Assembly: GCA_027422505.1 (NCBI GenBank)
Contig: JAPQWV010000051.1
Location: 5,485,501-5,549,500, forward strand
Source of the DNA: Craterostigma plantagineum
Lineage: Eukaryota > Streptophyta > Magnoliopsida > Lamiales > Linderniaceae
DNA length: 64,000 nt
Direction: 5' to 3'
Position numbers and translations under genes: made by a program. Below the pieces are notes generated by a model. The model saw only the letters and a list, made by a program, of their open reading frames with translations, was not told the origin of the DNA and searched no databases. Positions 12,203 through 23,807 of the stretch are shown in pieces. The first letter of the stretch is position 1, and every line of letters starts with the position of its first letter.

Positions 12203-12729
12203 CCCCTGTGTTTAAGTTTTTTCCATACCAAAGTTATTTTCAATTTCAGTAGGTAACCCTGTGTATAAGACTTTTTCAATTGGTACTCAAAGCAAAGTAT
12301 TTTCAATTCAATTTGCTTCTATATTTAAGGTTTTTCCAATTGTTGCCGAACGTATTTTCAAATTAGATATCCCTAACGTATGACATCCTGATTTAAATGA
12401 CCAAAAATGAGTTTTTCTAGGTGTAAGCCTCGTTAATTGCTAATGAAATTCTAGAAATGACTACACACTTAAAGCTCACATAAGTAGCTTTTCAACGTAG
12501 CTTTGCAAAATCACGACGTTATACGTTAGGGGTACTTAACTTGAGAACACTTCGAAGACCAAGGGTACAATTTAGAACACTTCGAAGACCAAGGGTACAA
12601 ATTTAAACACAAGGGTACAATTTGGAACTAAAAAATAATATGGATATCAGTTGGAAAAGTCTTCAACACACGGTTATTTTACCGGAATTGAAAATAACTT
12701 TGGGCATATGAAAAAGCCTTAATCACATG
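12203..12729. mobile_element. Foldback / MITE-like element with ~75-85 bp inverted ends
   Basis: The left arm (about 12203-12285) and the reverse complement of the right arm (about 12648-12729) share GTTATTTTCAATT, the TAAG..TTTTTCCAT/CAT block and a GTGT..AAGACTTTT block in the same order. The interior has repeated GAACACTTCGAAGACCAAGG units (12543 onward, two direct copies). No coding capacity. Superfamily and TSD not determined. Confidence 0.6.
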
Positions 12730-12917
12730 CTACCAATAGAATTTCCCAAAATTAAAGATCTCTACCGTCCATATGAGAATATGTTGCCTTTAATGAAACA
12801 AATCTTGTTTGAGCATTCCTCGGCAATTCTTTACATTAGATTAAATGTAATTTCGAGGTCCAATATTTTGGTTTTAAATAATTCTTTTTTAATTTTTTAT
12901 TATCGACATGCCGCAAT

Positions 12918-13581
12918 TAGACATGCCCAACCGCCGGTTAGCCGTAACCGGCGGTTAGTAACCGGCGGTTGACGGTTAGTCCATGGGACTAACCGTAACC
13001 TAACCGGCCGGGGGCGGTTGACGGTTAGCCGTCCCCGGTTGCCGGTTAACTAACCGCCGGTTAGTCAACCGCCGGTTAGACGGTTAACCGGCGGTTATTT
13101 TTTTGTTATTTTTTTATTTTTTAATTTTTTTAAAGTTTTTATTTTGCAATTTACTATAAAGTTAAATGAATTTTCGTGTATGATATAAAATTTTAAATAT
13201 AATAAATTTTACGAATCATGAAATATATTACGAAATTTTAATGAAATAAAATACATAGTTTCAAAAATTTCTAAATAATTAGTATTAATATTAGTAAAGT
13301 TACATAGTATTTCTAATTAATTAATATTAATATGAGTAAATTAAAATAGCATAATTTTATTTTTTATTATTTTTTTATTTAAGGTTATAACGGTTAACCG
13401 CCTAACTGGCGGTTAATAACCGGCGGTTGGCGGTTGGGGAAAAACCCTAGCCGCCCCGTAACCGGCCGGTGACGGTTGCCGGTTACGGTTACCGGCCGGT
13501 TACGGTTATAACCGTAACCGGCGGTTAACTAACCGCCGGGACGGTTCAACCGCCGGTTACGGTTAAAATTGGGCATATCTA
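12918..13581. mobile_element. hAT-type non-autonomous element with AACCGCCGGTT-rich ends
   Basis: 13-bp TIRs TAGACATGCCCAA (left) and TAGATATGCCCAA (right, reverse complement) bound a 664-bp element. The flanks GCCGCAAT (12910-12917) and CCCGCAAT (13582-13589) form an 8-bp TSD with one mismatch, typical of hAT. Both subterminal regions (12928-13100 and 13380-13568) are packed with the near-palindrome AACCGCCGGTT and relatives (ACCGGCGGTT, ACCGGCCGGT). They flank an AT-rich core. Dense subterminal motifs are where hAT transposases bind. No transposase is encoded. Confidence 0.78.
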
Positions 13582-13589
13582 CCCGCAAT

Positions 13590-14571
13590 CCTACTGCTCC
13601 TACCTGTAGGGCGGGGCGGGCCGTATTTGTTAGGCCTGCCATATCGGGCTTTGGCGGGCTACAGGCCGGCTCGTTTTGCATGTCTCAATATATCAAAAGA
13701 CTTCTTATCATCAGTTAATTTTGGCTGCGTTCACTTTGTAGCTGGGCTAATAGCATGGTCTAAGCCCGTCTAATTTGTGTCGGGCCAATTTAACTGAAAA
13801 TAATGGATAGAATAATATTAGGTATCGATGTTGGATAAATAATAGAGGAGCCCGCTAATATAGTGCGAGCTGTTTAATTTTGCTCGGGCTTCAGTAATAA
13901 AAGCAAACATTAGATAATATGTTACTAATAATATACAACCCACTTTCTGGGCTTCTACGTTTGGTTATAATATTAGGATACAGCCCAGGATAAGAAATTA
14001 TAAATTATTTATATAAGGGCCCAAAATAAATTATTTAAGACCCCCTAGCTTATTTATTTCGGACCTTTAATCTGACACCCGGACTTTTGAATTATATCGG
14101 ACTGAACAATAACTAACGAAACATTAAATAACATCCATGTTATTTATACTAATTAGGCTTATCTGTACTTATCACGGAAACCAAACACTGCGTAAGAAGT
14201 ATCAGGTTGTTTTAAGTATCAATTAGTTTCTCGAAGTACTCTTATAGATACTTAATTTTTCCAAGCTCTATTTAGTAATTCCTTAAATTTGATTTACTAA
14301 GATAATTATGTAAAAGGAAATCGGAAAATTGCAAGAATCCAAGTTACTATATTATCCAAAAAATCGTAAGACTACGAAGCCGGCAAACAAAAAGCTTGAA
14401 AATAAGATCTTATGTATTAATTCTGATTTAAAAAAAAAAAAGGAAAAACAAAGCTTCGTTCGTCCCTAATCACCCAACAACAAAATTAAAAATAAAATAA
14501 AAGTACTTCAATTTACATCGCAACCCCACTACTGCGACTACGTTTCAGAAAGAACACACTGAACCATCACT
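13590..14571. other. Intergenic sequence
   Basis: No gene seen. A GGGCGGGC-rich patch at 13610-13680 and a segment starting near 13735 (GGCTGCGTTCACTTTG) resemble ends of small DNA transposons but could not be bounded. A similar GGCTGCGTTCAGTTG start occurs at 38332. Confidence 0.4.
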
Positions 14572-15570
14572 TCACTTCTTTCCCCTTCTCGCCGGTCCCT
14601 TCTTCCCTGGTGACTTCGCCGGAGACTTTGCCGGCGCCTTCTTAGTCACGGGCTTCTTCACCGGCTCAGCCTTCTTCGCCGCCGCAGCCTTCCTAGGCGT
14701 CGATCTAGTCGAAGTCTTGGCCACCTTAGTAGCTGCAGTTTTCTTCTCAACCTTGGGCTTCTCCGGCGCTTTCCTCTTCGCCGGAGCCTTCGCCTTGGGC
14801 TTCGTTGGAGCAGCCGCCGGCTTCGGCTTTGCAGCTGGCTTAGCCTTGGACTTTGAAGCAGCCGCCTTGGGCTTAGGCTTAGCCTTGGCAGCCTTCGCCG
14901 GAGAAGCAACCGCCTTGGTTTTCGGCTTGGGTTTAGCCTTTGCTGCTATAGCCGCCTTCTTTTTCTCCTTGGCCGCCGGCGGCTTCGCCGCCTTGGCCGG
15001 AGGCTTCGCTGCAACGGCGGACTTTGCCCTAGAAGGGCGGGTCGGCGGTAATTTGTAGGAATTCTTCACCTTATTGAGCTTCCCATTAGCCACAAGCTTC
15101 TTCAATTGAATGAGAAGAAGCTTCTTGAAATTCGCCGGCAGATTTTTCTGCTTATCTTCGATGAACTTCGTAATTGCATATTGGCTCGACCCAGTTCTGT
15201 CCTTCAGCGTCGTAATAGCATCAGTAATCATCTGCCCAATTCGAAAAACAAAAAAACCAAAATCAAATCAGCACAAAACCCAACTTCGAATCAACCATTA
15301 CAGAAAACCCCCCATTCAATTGAGTAAAAGCTAATCAAAATCGAAGCATAGATAGATCGAATTGTTTACCTCATAGTAAGGTGGGTGAGTAGGTGAGCTA
15401 CGCTTCCTCGGAGCTGGGACCTTTTTGGTCTGAGTTTTCGGAGCAGCTTTGCCTTTCTTACCTTTGGCCGCTGGTTTTTCCGGCGATGGGTTTTCTTCCT
15501 TAGTCTCAGGCTCGGCGGCTATGGGTGGCTCAGGCGCTGGCTCCGCCACGATGATCGGCTCGTCAGACAT
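14572..15570 (-). CDS. Linker histone H1, two exons
   Basis: Exon 1 is 15570-15370 and exon 2 is 15231-14572 (minus strand), separated by a 138-bp GT..AG intron. Together they give 286 residues. An acidic, Pro-rich head (MSDEPIIVAEP) is followed by the globular H15 winged-helix domain at about residues 58-125 (HPPYYEMITDAI, GSSQYAITKFIE, LVANGKLNKVKNSYKLP). A long tail follows, almost entirely Lys/Ala/Pro with SPAKSPGKK-type kinase motifs. H1 binds linker DNA at the nucleosome dyad and compacts chromatin. The intron inside the globular domain after THPPYYE is in phase 0. The gene looks intact. Confidence 0.96.
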
Positions 15571-15735
15571 GGTCGAACTTTGGGGGAAGAATTAGGGTTA
15601 GGATTGAATTGATGTTTGTTTGCTTGCTTGAGAATGATATAGCTGAGGATGTTTTTTTATGTCGCTGATTAAATAGTGGACTCTTCAAGAGGTAGGTCAC
15701 TTGTGATTGGCTGAGAGGCTTCGACGCGGATCTTG
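15571..15735 (-). promoter_or_regulatory. Histone H1 promoter with plant histone octamer and telo-box
   Basis: CGCGGATC at 15725-15732 is the plant histone-gene octamer, about 155 bp upstream of the ATG. The leader contains AACCCTAAT (read on minus, about 15592-15600), a telo-box found in many growth-linked plant promoters. A weak TATA-like TATTTAA lies near 15669-15675. The motifs are seen in the sequence. Their use in S-phase expression is inferred from other plant histone genes. Confidence 0.55.
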
Positions 15736-16766
15736 GATATTTGAATTTGGATCGTTGGATGAGATGTTGATGGACGGTGGTTGTGGGTCATGTGTGATGG
15801 GGGTATGGGATTGGAAGAAATGGGCAGTTTTTGGGACTAAAAGTGTGTTTTCATGGTAGATTGTTTTCTAAATTACTTGAGATTGGGTTGATGGATCGAA
15901 ATGAATTTTGGCTTATTTTGTTGGGAATTTTGTAAGGTTTCGTTGGACGGGTTAATCGTCGTATGAAATTATACGGTGATTGAGATATTGCGTTTCGAAA
16001 GTGAAGTGGTCGTGAAGTTGTTTTGTAGCGAGCATGATGAAGTTTTCGGAAAATATGTTGAAATGCTTGGAAAAATTCTGAGATTTGAATTTTGTGAGTT
16101 AAAGTAAGTTAGCTAACGGTCGTGCAAAGCCGAGAATTGCGAGAATTGAACGTCGTTTCGATATGGAAATGATCGTTCGAAGTGAACTGAAGATGAACAC
16201 TTTAGCCCCGACGGTTCATTAACAATGAGTTGACCTTATATTCCACGCCGCGCGGTATTTCTTGTTTTCAATGCAATTAAATGATCTGTAAGTGATATTT
16301 TGATCTCTCATGCAATTAAACTTGCATGCCAAAGAAATTTGTTTTGAGATAAATACAAATGGATATATATCAGTCCTTATAGGACCTCAAAAGAAAAGGC
16401 ATTTTTTTACCATATGTTATATGTCAATCAATCCACTAACCGATATTAATGTATATATGTAGTAGCATATTCATATCATTAAAATTGCTTAATTTACTTA
16501 TGGAAACATTCAACTATTTAAATAATATCTCCTTCACTACATTAGGCACCAGTTAATAGAAGATAACCAAAGAAACCATATATCTATTCTAGACGTCTCC
16601 ATTGATCATATCTGAATAAGATATTTTGAGCTAACAAGATATATTCCCATATCGCTTTTGTTTCATTGAAATTATGAATATGATTTCAATAGTAGTTTTA
16701 CATAAAAATATATAATTTTTTCATGACCCTAATTATATTAGAATATGGATCATTTGAACAAAAAAC
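15736..16766. other. Intergenic sequence
   Basis: About 1 kb of AT-rich DNA upstream of H1. Frequent stops in all frames, no gene or bounded repeat seen. Confidence 0.4.
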
Positions 16767-17394
16767 CAGGGGCGAAGCTAGAATATAATTTGAGGGTGGG
16801 CAAATGTCAAGAGATAATATATAATATATAACAAAAATTACCTTACAAATTTGCGTTGTTTTTTATGAGGCTATAAATTGATTGTAGTATAGCATCATAA
16901 TAAACATGAGAAGTATTTCATATTCTATATAAATTAAATGCTTCAACTGCTATTGTAGCCTAAATTCTATAATATTTTTCCATTGTGGATATATATGCAA
17001 AATGTTGATGATGTATACTATTTGATATATTTTTCTTGATGTCTAATGATAGTGATCATAGATCATTTGTATATTCATAGGTGAGGTTACGGCCCTTAAA
17101 TTTGGAAAGATAATTAAATTCTTCAATAAGAGACTTTATTATAATTTGTAAATAAATAAAAGATCTGCCTATCAAATAAAAATTCAAGTAATTATCATGA
17201 CTATAGTAGACAATTGACTTGATTAATGCTATGATTCATTAAAGGGAAATAAATTTCTGACCCTATATCATATAAAAATATTATAAATTTTTATGAATAA
17301 TTTCTTTTAGGTGAGCATATCATCCGCTACCGCTATCATCACGCATATATTTTTTTCAGGGTAGACAACTAGACATGAGGTGGCTCCGCCCATG
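16767..17394. mobile_element. Possible decayed DNA transposon with GGGGCGAAGCTAG ends
   Basis: CAGGGGCGAAGCTAG at the left and TGGCTCCGCCCATG at the right are an inverted pair, of a type (GGGGCGGAGC) common at ends of plant non-autonomous elements. The interior is AT-rich without coding capacity. The TSD is unclear, so boundaries are approximate. Confidence 0.4.
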
Positions 17395-17671
17395 ATAAAA
17401 CTAGTTTTATCTGAACATTTGAATACTAGTTAAAATGAAATTTATCTAGTTTTACAGGTATTAACCAATGTTTTAAAATTCGTTAGGCGTCAGTCGGGCG
17501 CCCGGGGCAGCGTTTTGAAGGCCCGGGCGATTTCTATGTGAAAATTAGACCATTTGAATTATTATTATTTTTTTCATATCTCAAGTATGATAACATTCTT
17601 GCAAAGTAAATATGCATCAAATTTATCGAATCACTGTACATAGCTAATATCAATCTAACAATTGTGGTAAC

Positions 17672-19219
17672 TGATCGACACGTGGTATGCTAATATGATT
17701 TGCAAGTGCGACAAGTGATAATATAAAACGAATACCTAATTACTATCACCAACGTGCGATAGGCAGTGGACCTATCGTTTGTAGTGCAGTAAAGTGAGTA
17801 AACGAGTATCGAACACAAGGAATAAACTGAGTACTAGTAGTGACCTATCGACTCGATATCTGGACTAAATAAAATACGCAGATTGTTTTACGAATTAACC
17901 TAACAGATCGCTCCTAACTCAACTATAGATTCAAAGAACACGCCTAAACTGATGTGAGAACTTTCAGATAATAGATGTGCTTGGATTCGAATCCCGCTAG
18001 GTACTATCGGCTAAGACAATGAATTATCGCCCCTACGTAATTCTGAGTAGATCGCAGTAATTTCCTACCCGCTCACGAGTTTGCTGTCGCTCTAAACGTT
18101 CACGGGGATCTAAAATTCAGTAATTACTAACAGCAAGGATTGAGTATTTGCTGTCGCCCTATACTCGAGTCATATCATCTATGAACGGCCTAATCGTTGT
18201 TTAACTGTCGCCCTAAACGATTTTCAACATATTCACTTTAACACACAGACATATTAAAGTGAAGAAATACTTTCATAGATAGATAAATTGTCAGGATACA
18301 CGAATCACGATAAATATATGTCTTAATCACGAATCAACCTAGCGTTCATCTACCCCCAAATACAGAGGGAATTTAGCTACTCATAATCAACGAAAAAGCA
18401 ACGAAAGAGATAGAGAAAAGGGCAGAGGACTCATAATCTTCCCTTCTGATTGATCTGGGATGGTCTCGTGGAAGAGTCTTCGTTCTTCATTCAATTCAGC
18501 GTGAATTCGACGTTTATTCGTCTCTTGCGCTCTGGGACGTAATTCAATGTTCTTGACGGCTCTTTTCGTCTATAGATGATTTAGGGTTGATTAATGGTCG
18601 GTTTCCCCCTTTTCTGAGTTGAATTCGGGCCTTTATACTGATTTTCGTAACTCTCACGGCCTGGGACATGGGCTGTCACGACCTTGACACTGTCGGGGCA
18701 CAAAATGAGCTCACTGCCATTCGTCACGGCCTCGTGCAGTAGTGTCATGGCCGTGACACCGGGAACAGTCTTGCGACAGTTTCGTATTTCTCTCATATGG
18801 AGGGGTACGATGTCCGATTGACCTAAAATTTTAACCATAGATAGAAGAATCGCCAATCTTGATTCTGACCAAAGGGCTTCTCAATCCGAGATATAGATTG
18901 AGAGATATGAATTTTCTAATGCTGTTGCTATGGGTCACGGCCTGGTGCAAGAAGTGTCACGGCCGTGACTTCCGGCAGTATAGTCTTCTGTCTCCTGTCA
19001 CGGCCTGATGCACTGGGTGTCACGGCCGTGACACATGACTGTTTCCATCGTTTTGCTCCGTGTTGCCTCGTTTTCGCTCCTTTTCGTCCGAAAGTCGTCC
19101 TAAGCTCCTTCAATATCAAAATATGTGTAAATAGGGCGAATAAACGCATAAAATGATTGCTAGAGCTCTATTATAACCCAATTAAGTACTATGATAAACG
19201 TATTGAAATACGTTTATCA
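17672..19219 (-). repeat. G2 3' LTR (1548 bp)
   Basis: Minus strand start TGATAAACG (19219) and end CGATCA (17672), like the G1 LTR. It shares the G1 LTR block around the GCGATAGGCAGTG motif and the TTTAGGGCGACAGC repeats. It carries three half-site plus palindrome units: 18723/18744, 18934/18956 and 18997/19019. Confidence 0.85.
18723..19032. promoter_or_regulatory. G2 LTR array of GTCACGGCC half-site / palindrome pairs (3 units)
   Basis: Each unit is GTCACGGCC followed by GTCACGGCCGTGAC (one with a C to T change). Start-to-start offsets are 21, 22 and 22 bp. Spacer sequences differ from those in G1, but the offset is kept. Confidence 0.7.
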
Positions 19220-20765
19220 AACCTCCTCACACTTAAGCATTTGCTTGTCCTCAAGTAAATTAGAAGTCAGATAAGGTATCAAATCAAGATAACGATTGTT
19301 CACAGCTTATCATCCTAGCTAGAAAGCACAAAATGGAATCAAGCAAACAATCATGAATAATGCACTAATGATTGGAACCTATCAACCTGAACTTCCTTAC
19401 CACTTCTAAATCAAGAATCATACTTCACAAGGATTCGCTCAAGTCACTTAGTGTATAGGCTAGTATATAGTGAATCGCTCAAATCGTGCACTAGTCTGAC
19501 CCCTACCATAAGCTTGCATGCTAATCGCATATCTACTACTTATAGTGGCAAGCATAAATCTGAGGGTCTTATCGGGTCGAAACGGTTCAAATAATAACGA
19601 AAGTGATAAGCATATATACTAAACACGTAGCCTTAAAACTAGGTCACATAAGCGAAAATTCAAAGAATATAGCATGATCGAATTAACAGTCACATGCCCC
19701 AACATACGACTCAACATTCTCCCTCTGAATCCTAGACTTTTCTGCCCGACCCTCTGAACTTAGTTCCCTTTCATTTTCTGCCCGTTCACCTTAGTTACGC
19801 TCTACTTTTGTGCACTGCCCTTATTCCCTAAAAACATCAAGGTTTGGCTTTTGTCGCAAAGAATACATCGTCACAGCGAATGTCGTGTACCTAGGGATAC
19901 TTATTACCAAAACCTATATCTTGCAAAAGGATTATGGGCAGGCTTATGCAAGGGATCGGGTCATTTCAGAGAACGGTCAAGTAGGGTTGAGTCATTTCAC
20001 GAATAGCAGGGAAGAACATTAAATCAGACACTGAAACAGTAACTCTCAAGTTCGACTTCTACTCTATTCTAATCAGCTCAGGTTCATATAATCTCTGGAG
20101 GCTTATTCGGGTCAGTGGCTTCTATCATATACGAGGAAAGCAAACGAATAGGGTCATGTTCAAAGTGGCTAACTAAGGGGATTAGTCATGGGTATGGAAA
20201 TTTGGTCATGGACATAATTCCTAATGCCCTCATCATTTTCATACTAAAGCACCAGAAATAGTTTCAACACGCATCAGCCAAGCAAGTTCTAGAGAGATGT
20301 AAACTAGGCACGTCACACAACCAAGAAAATGAGCATAAGCTCGTCAGGCTCAAACTCACACACGTAAATGGGTTATGTGTATGATTCTCTCAAGACAATG
20401 CTATATCGATTCAGGCAGACACGATTCAATCAGTCATGCATATCCTAATTGCTCACACAATTTCATGTCATGCAAACCAACTCGAGATAAGCACAAATAA
20501 TCATGCCTGAGTTCAATAATCCACGCCTTTCTAACGACATTGATAACTCACGGACATGTTATAAAAAAAATAAGTGACATATTCAACGTTGTCCCTCAAC
20601 CTAAATCCCCTTCCCCACACTTAAATCCGACGTTGTCCTCAACGTAAAAGGAAGGGAAAAAGAAGGTTAAAAAGTGCGAAACACCCCTGACGAATAAGTG
20701 ATGTGGCCGTGCCTCAACGCGTGAAGATCGTGGATCGTGACTCGTGATATTTATCCTGATATAAC
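19220..20765 (-). other. G2 3' noncoding region and polypurine tract
   Basis: The reverse complement matches G1 30770-32198 over long stretches, including the TTACGTTGAGGACAACGTC block, the AGCCAAACC/AGCCGAACCTTGATG block and the final AAGTGTG(G)GGAGG tract next to the LTR (19220-19237). No protein-coding sequence recognised. Confidence 0.75.
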
Positions 20766-22166
20766 TGATAAACGCATTTCAATGCGTTTATCGTAATATT
20801 TATTCAGGGTATAATAGAGCTTTAGCAATTAAATTACGCATTTATTCGATATATTTACACTTGTTTGATTGTTGAAGGAGCTTAGGACGAGTTTCGGGCG
20901 AAAACGAGCGAAAACGAGGCAAAACGGAGCGAAATGGGCAACACTGCCCTCGGTCACGGCCAGACGCAATATGCGTCACGGCCGTGACGAGGGACAGTAC
21001 GCGATAGAGAAGGACGCTGGTGATGGTCACGGCCGTGACGCTTAACGCGTCTGGCCGTGACGCGAGGCAGAGAGGTGCGCTGATCATGGTCACGGCCGTG
21101 ACCTTCAATGCACTTGGCCGTGACCTGGGGCAGAAAGTGACGAGACGCGGACGATGATGGTCACGGCCGTGACGGCCCATGTCCCAGGCCGTGACCGACT
21201 CGGGAATTAGTATAAAAAGCCCAAATTCGACCCAGAAACGACACAACTCACCAGAGATCAATTCCCAATCATCCAGAGACGAAATTAGGGCGAAAAGAAC
21301 AGGAAATCCCGTCCCAGAGCGCAAGAGACGGATCAACGAAGAATCCACGGCGAATTAACGAAGAACGAAGATCTTTCCCCGAGATCACCCCAGATTCATC
21401 AGTAGGAAAGATCATGAGTTCTTCGGCTTTATCTTTCAATTCTTTCGTAGTTTTTCCCTTTATTATGAGTAGCTAAATCCCGTTGTGTTTGGGATTAGAT
21501 GAACGCTAGAATAATTCGCAGTTAAGACATATATTATCGTGACTTTGTGCTATTGACTATTTATCGTTCTATGAATATGTTTCGTTGCTTTAATATGTCT
21601 ATGTGTTAAAGTGATTGCTTGGAAAAACGTTTAGGGCGACAGCTAAATAACGTTTAGGCCGTTCATAGAAAATAGGATTCGAGTATAGGGCGAAAGCAAA
21701 TACTCGAGCCTCGTGTTAGTAATTCGTAAATTTTAGATTCCCGCGAGCGTTTAGGGCGACAGCAAACTCGCAAGCGGGCAGGAAATTACTGCGATTTAGT
21801 CTTAAGCACTTAGGAGCGATTTTATTGTCTTAGCTGTAAATACCTAGCGGGATTCGAATCCCGAGCACGTCTTTATCATCTGAAAACTCTAATATCAGTT
21901 AGTCGCGTCCTTTGAATTTCTGATTGAATTAGGAGTGGTCTGTTAGGTTGAGTCGTCAAACAATTGCGTATTTTCTTTAGGCTAAATATCGAATCGATTA
22001 GGTCATTACTAGTACTTGATTTATTCCTTGTGTTCGATACTCGTTTACTCACTTTACTGCACTACAAACGATGGGTTCACTGCCTATCGCACGTTGGTGA
22101 TAGTAATTAGGTTTACGTTTTATTTTATCACTTGTCGCACTTTCATCACTCACTACGTGTCGATCA
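20766..22166 (+). repeat. G1 5' LTR (1401 bp)
   Basis: Starts TGATAAACGCATTTC and ends CGATCA. Contains the four-unit palindrome array (20953-21195), a TATA box (21211-21217) and four TTTAGGGCGACAGC/GGGCGAAAGC-type motifs downstream. Matches 32199-33599. Confidence 0.97.
20953..21217 (+). promoter_or_regulatory. G1 LTR promoter: palindrome array and TATA box
   Basis: Palindromes GTCACGGCCGTGAC start at 20975, 21026, 21089 and 21160. Each is paired with a GTCACGGCC half-site at a 22-bp offset: upstream for the first unit, downstream and inverted for the other three (21053, 21116, 21187). TATAAAA follows at 21211. The position implies a role in LTR transcription (inference). Confidence 0.7.
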
Positions 22167-22172
22167 AGTTTT

Positions 22173-22190
22173 TGGCGCCGTTGCCGGGGA
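22173..22190 (+). other. G1 primer binding site (tRNA-Asp type)
   Basis: TGGCGCCGTTGCCGGGGA lies six bases after the LTR end. This is the Athila/Tat-type binding site complementary to the 3' end of tRNA-Asp. Confidence 0.85.
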
Positions 22191-22396
22191 GTAAATTGAT
22201 ATTAGGAACACCGTAGTTCGGTACTTTAGCCACTGTGATTTCGACGTTTTCTTTGCTTTTACTGTTTGCGTTAATTGTGTTATTTGCATTAGTTATTTTC
22301 CTGCGTCGTTATTGATTTCGTATTCCTATTCGTCGTATTTGTTTACTTTTCGCTAATCTTTATTTCTCACTCATTGAAGGTACGATTCAGCGGTGA

Positions 22397-23803
22397 ATGA
22401 CCCGAAGCCATCCATCGGGCCCCATCGTTGAAGCCGACCCGGATTTCGAACGAAAGTTGCGAAGGAAGCTTAAGTACGATACTGAAGGAGCATCCACTAG
22501 CTCTCAGGACCACTTAGTTAGCTATTCAGAGGATAGTTCGCAGGAATCCATTCAGAATTCACGTGTAGAGGCAGCCGTAGATAGTCCCTACACAGAAGTG
22601 GACATGGCGGACCACCGAGTGCCCGTCCATAACATTCCCGAGGAGGAACCATCACTTCAGGACCTCCTCAAAAATGCCGCACTAGGCGGTACTGAATCGG
22701 CGATCGTCATCCCGCCGATAGAGAATAACAACTTCGAACTGAAGCACTCCTGGCTTCAGATGATTTTTCAGACGGCCCAGTTCGAGGGTAATCCCGACGA
22801 CGACCCTTACTCACATCTTAAGGCATTCCTGACGGTGACAGACACCATCAAGATTAATGGGGTCCCGGGCGATGCAATCAAGTTGATGTGTTCCCATTCT
22901 CACTCAAGTTCAGAGCAAGGGACTGGTTGGATATGTTGCCACCAAGGTCGATCACCACCTGGGAGGAGATGCGAGCCGCTTTCATCAACCATTACTTCCC
23001 ACTGACAAAGGTGCTACGGCTGAAGACGGAGATTTCCCTATTTCACCAGAAGGACTCAGAGAACCTGTACGAAGTGTGGGAGCGTTATAAGGCCTAATTA
23101 AAGAGGTGCCCGCAGCACGGGATGTCGAAGGCAGCCCAGATCAACCGATTCCATGAGGGGCTCAACGATCAGACTGTTCATATGTTAGACGGAGCCGCGG
23201 GAGGAGGACTCGTGAAGCTTAATGCCACCGACGCGTGGAATTTAATCGAGAACTGTTCGAGGAACAGCTTCATGAGGGGCAATACCAGGATGAAGACACC
23301 CGGTGTATTTGGAGTTAGCCAGGAGACAGCCACTAATGCCAAGATCGAGGCGCTTCAGCAGCAACTTGCCTCGACGAACTCCCAGTTGCAGACGGTGATT
23401 GGCGCATTACTTCCCAAGTCTAGGCAGGCGCAGCCCGTGAACGTCGTAGCCACCACCACACCAACGCAGCACACGCCGTACGTGCCCTTATGCGGAATTT
23501 GCGGCGCTGCCCACGAGACCTCAGAATGCCAACTTGGGCAGTCATTGGAGCACGTCGACTATATGGGCACGCGGAGTTTCCAACCTCGGGCTCATCCTAA
23601 CTTGGCGTACGGGAATCAGAATCATCAGGGCCAAGGACCGCCAGGATTTCAGCCCAGACCATCCGGATTCCAAAACGGGCCACCACGACAGTACCAGAAT
23701 GCGCCCGCGGGAGGATCCGACGACATGAGGGAGATGAAGGACATGATGAAGACGCTTCTCACGAATTTCAGCAGCACCACCGCAGCCCACGAAAGCCGAA
23801 TAA
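22397..23803 (+). pseudogene. G1 gag, broken by two frameshifts and one stop
   Basis: Frame 1 (22397-22887) gives a gag start ending in GDAIKLM. One base is missing at about 22887, and the protein continues as FPFSLKFRARDWLDMLP. A TAA at 23095-23097 interrupts the conserved ERYKA..KRCPQHGM stretch. The frame then runs through a CX2CX3HX4C zinc knuckle (CGICGAAHETSEC, about 23491-23530). Near 23800 a further missing base shifts into the pol frame. In Athila elements gag and pol form one polyprotein, so this copy cannot make an intact one. Confidence 0.85.
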
Positions 23804-23807
23804 GAAG

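Noticed and set aside
14717..15058. Open frame of 113 codons antisense to histone H1
   Set aside because: It is the shadow of the Ala/Lys/Pro-rich H1 tail, whose codon bias keeps the reverse strand open.
20842..21348. Minus-strand 168-codon frame across the G1 LTR (also 32275-32676)
   Set aside because: It lies within the LTR promoter, is broken by a frame change between the two LTRs, and has no family likeness.
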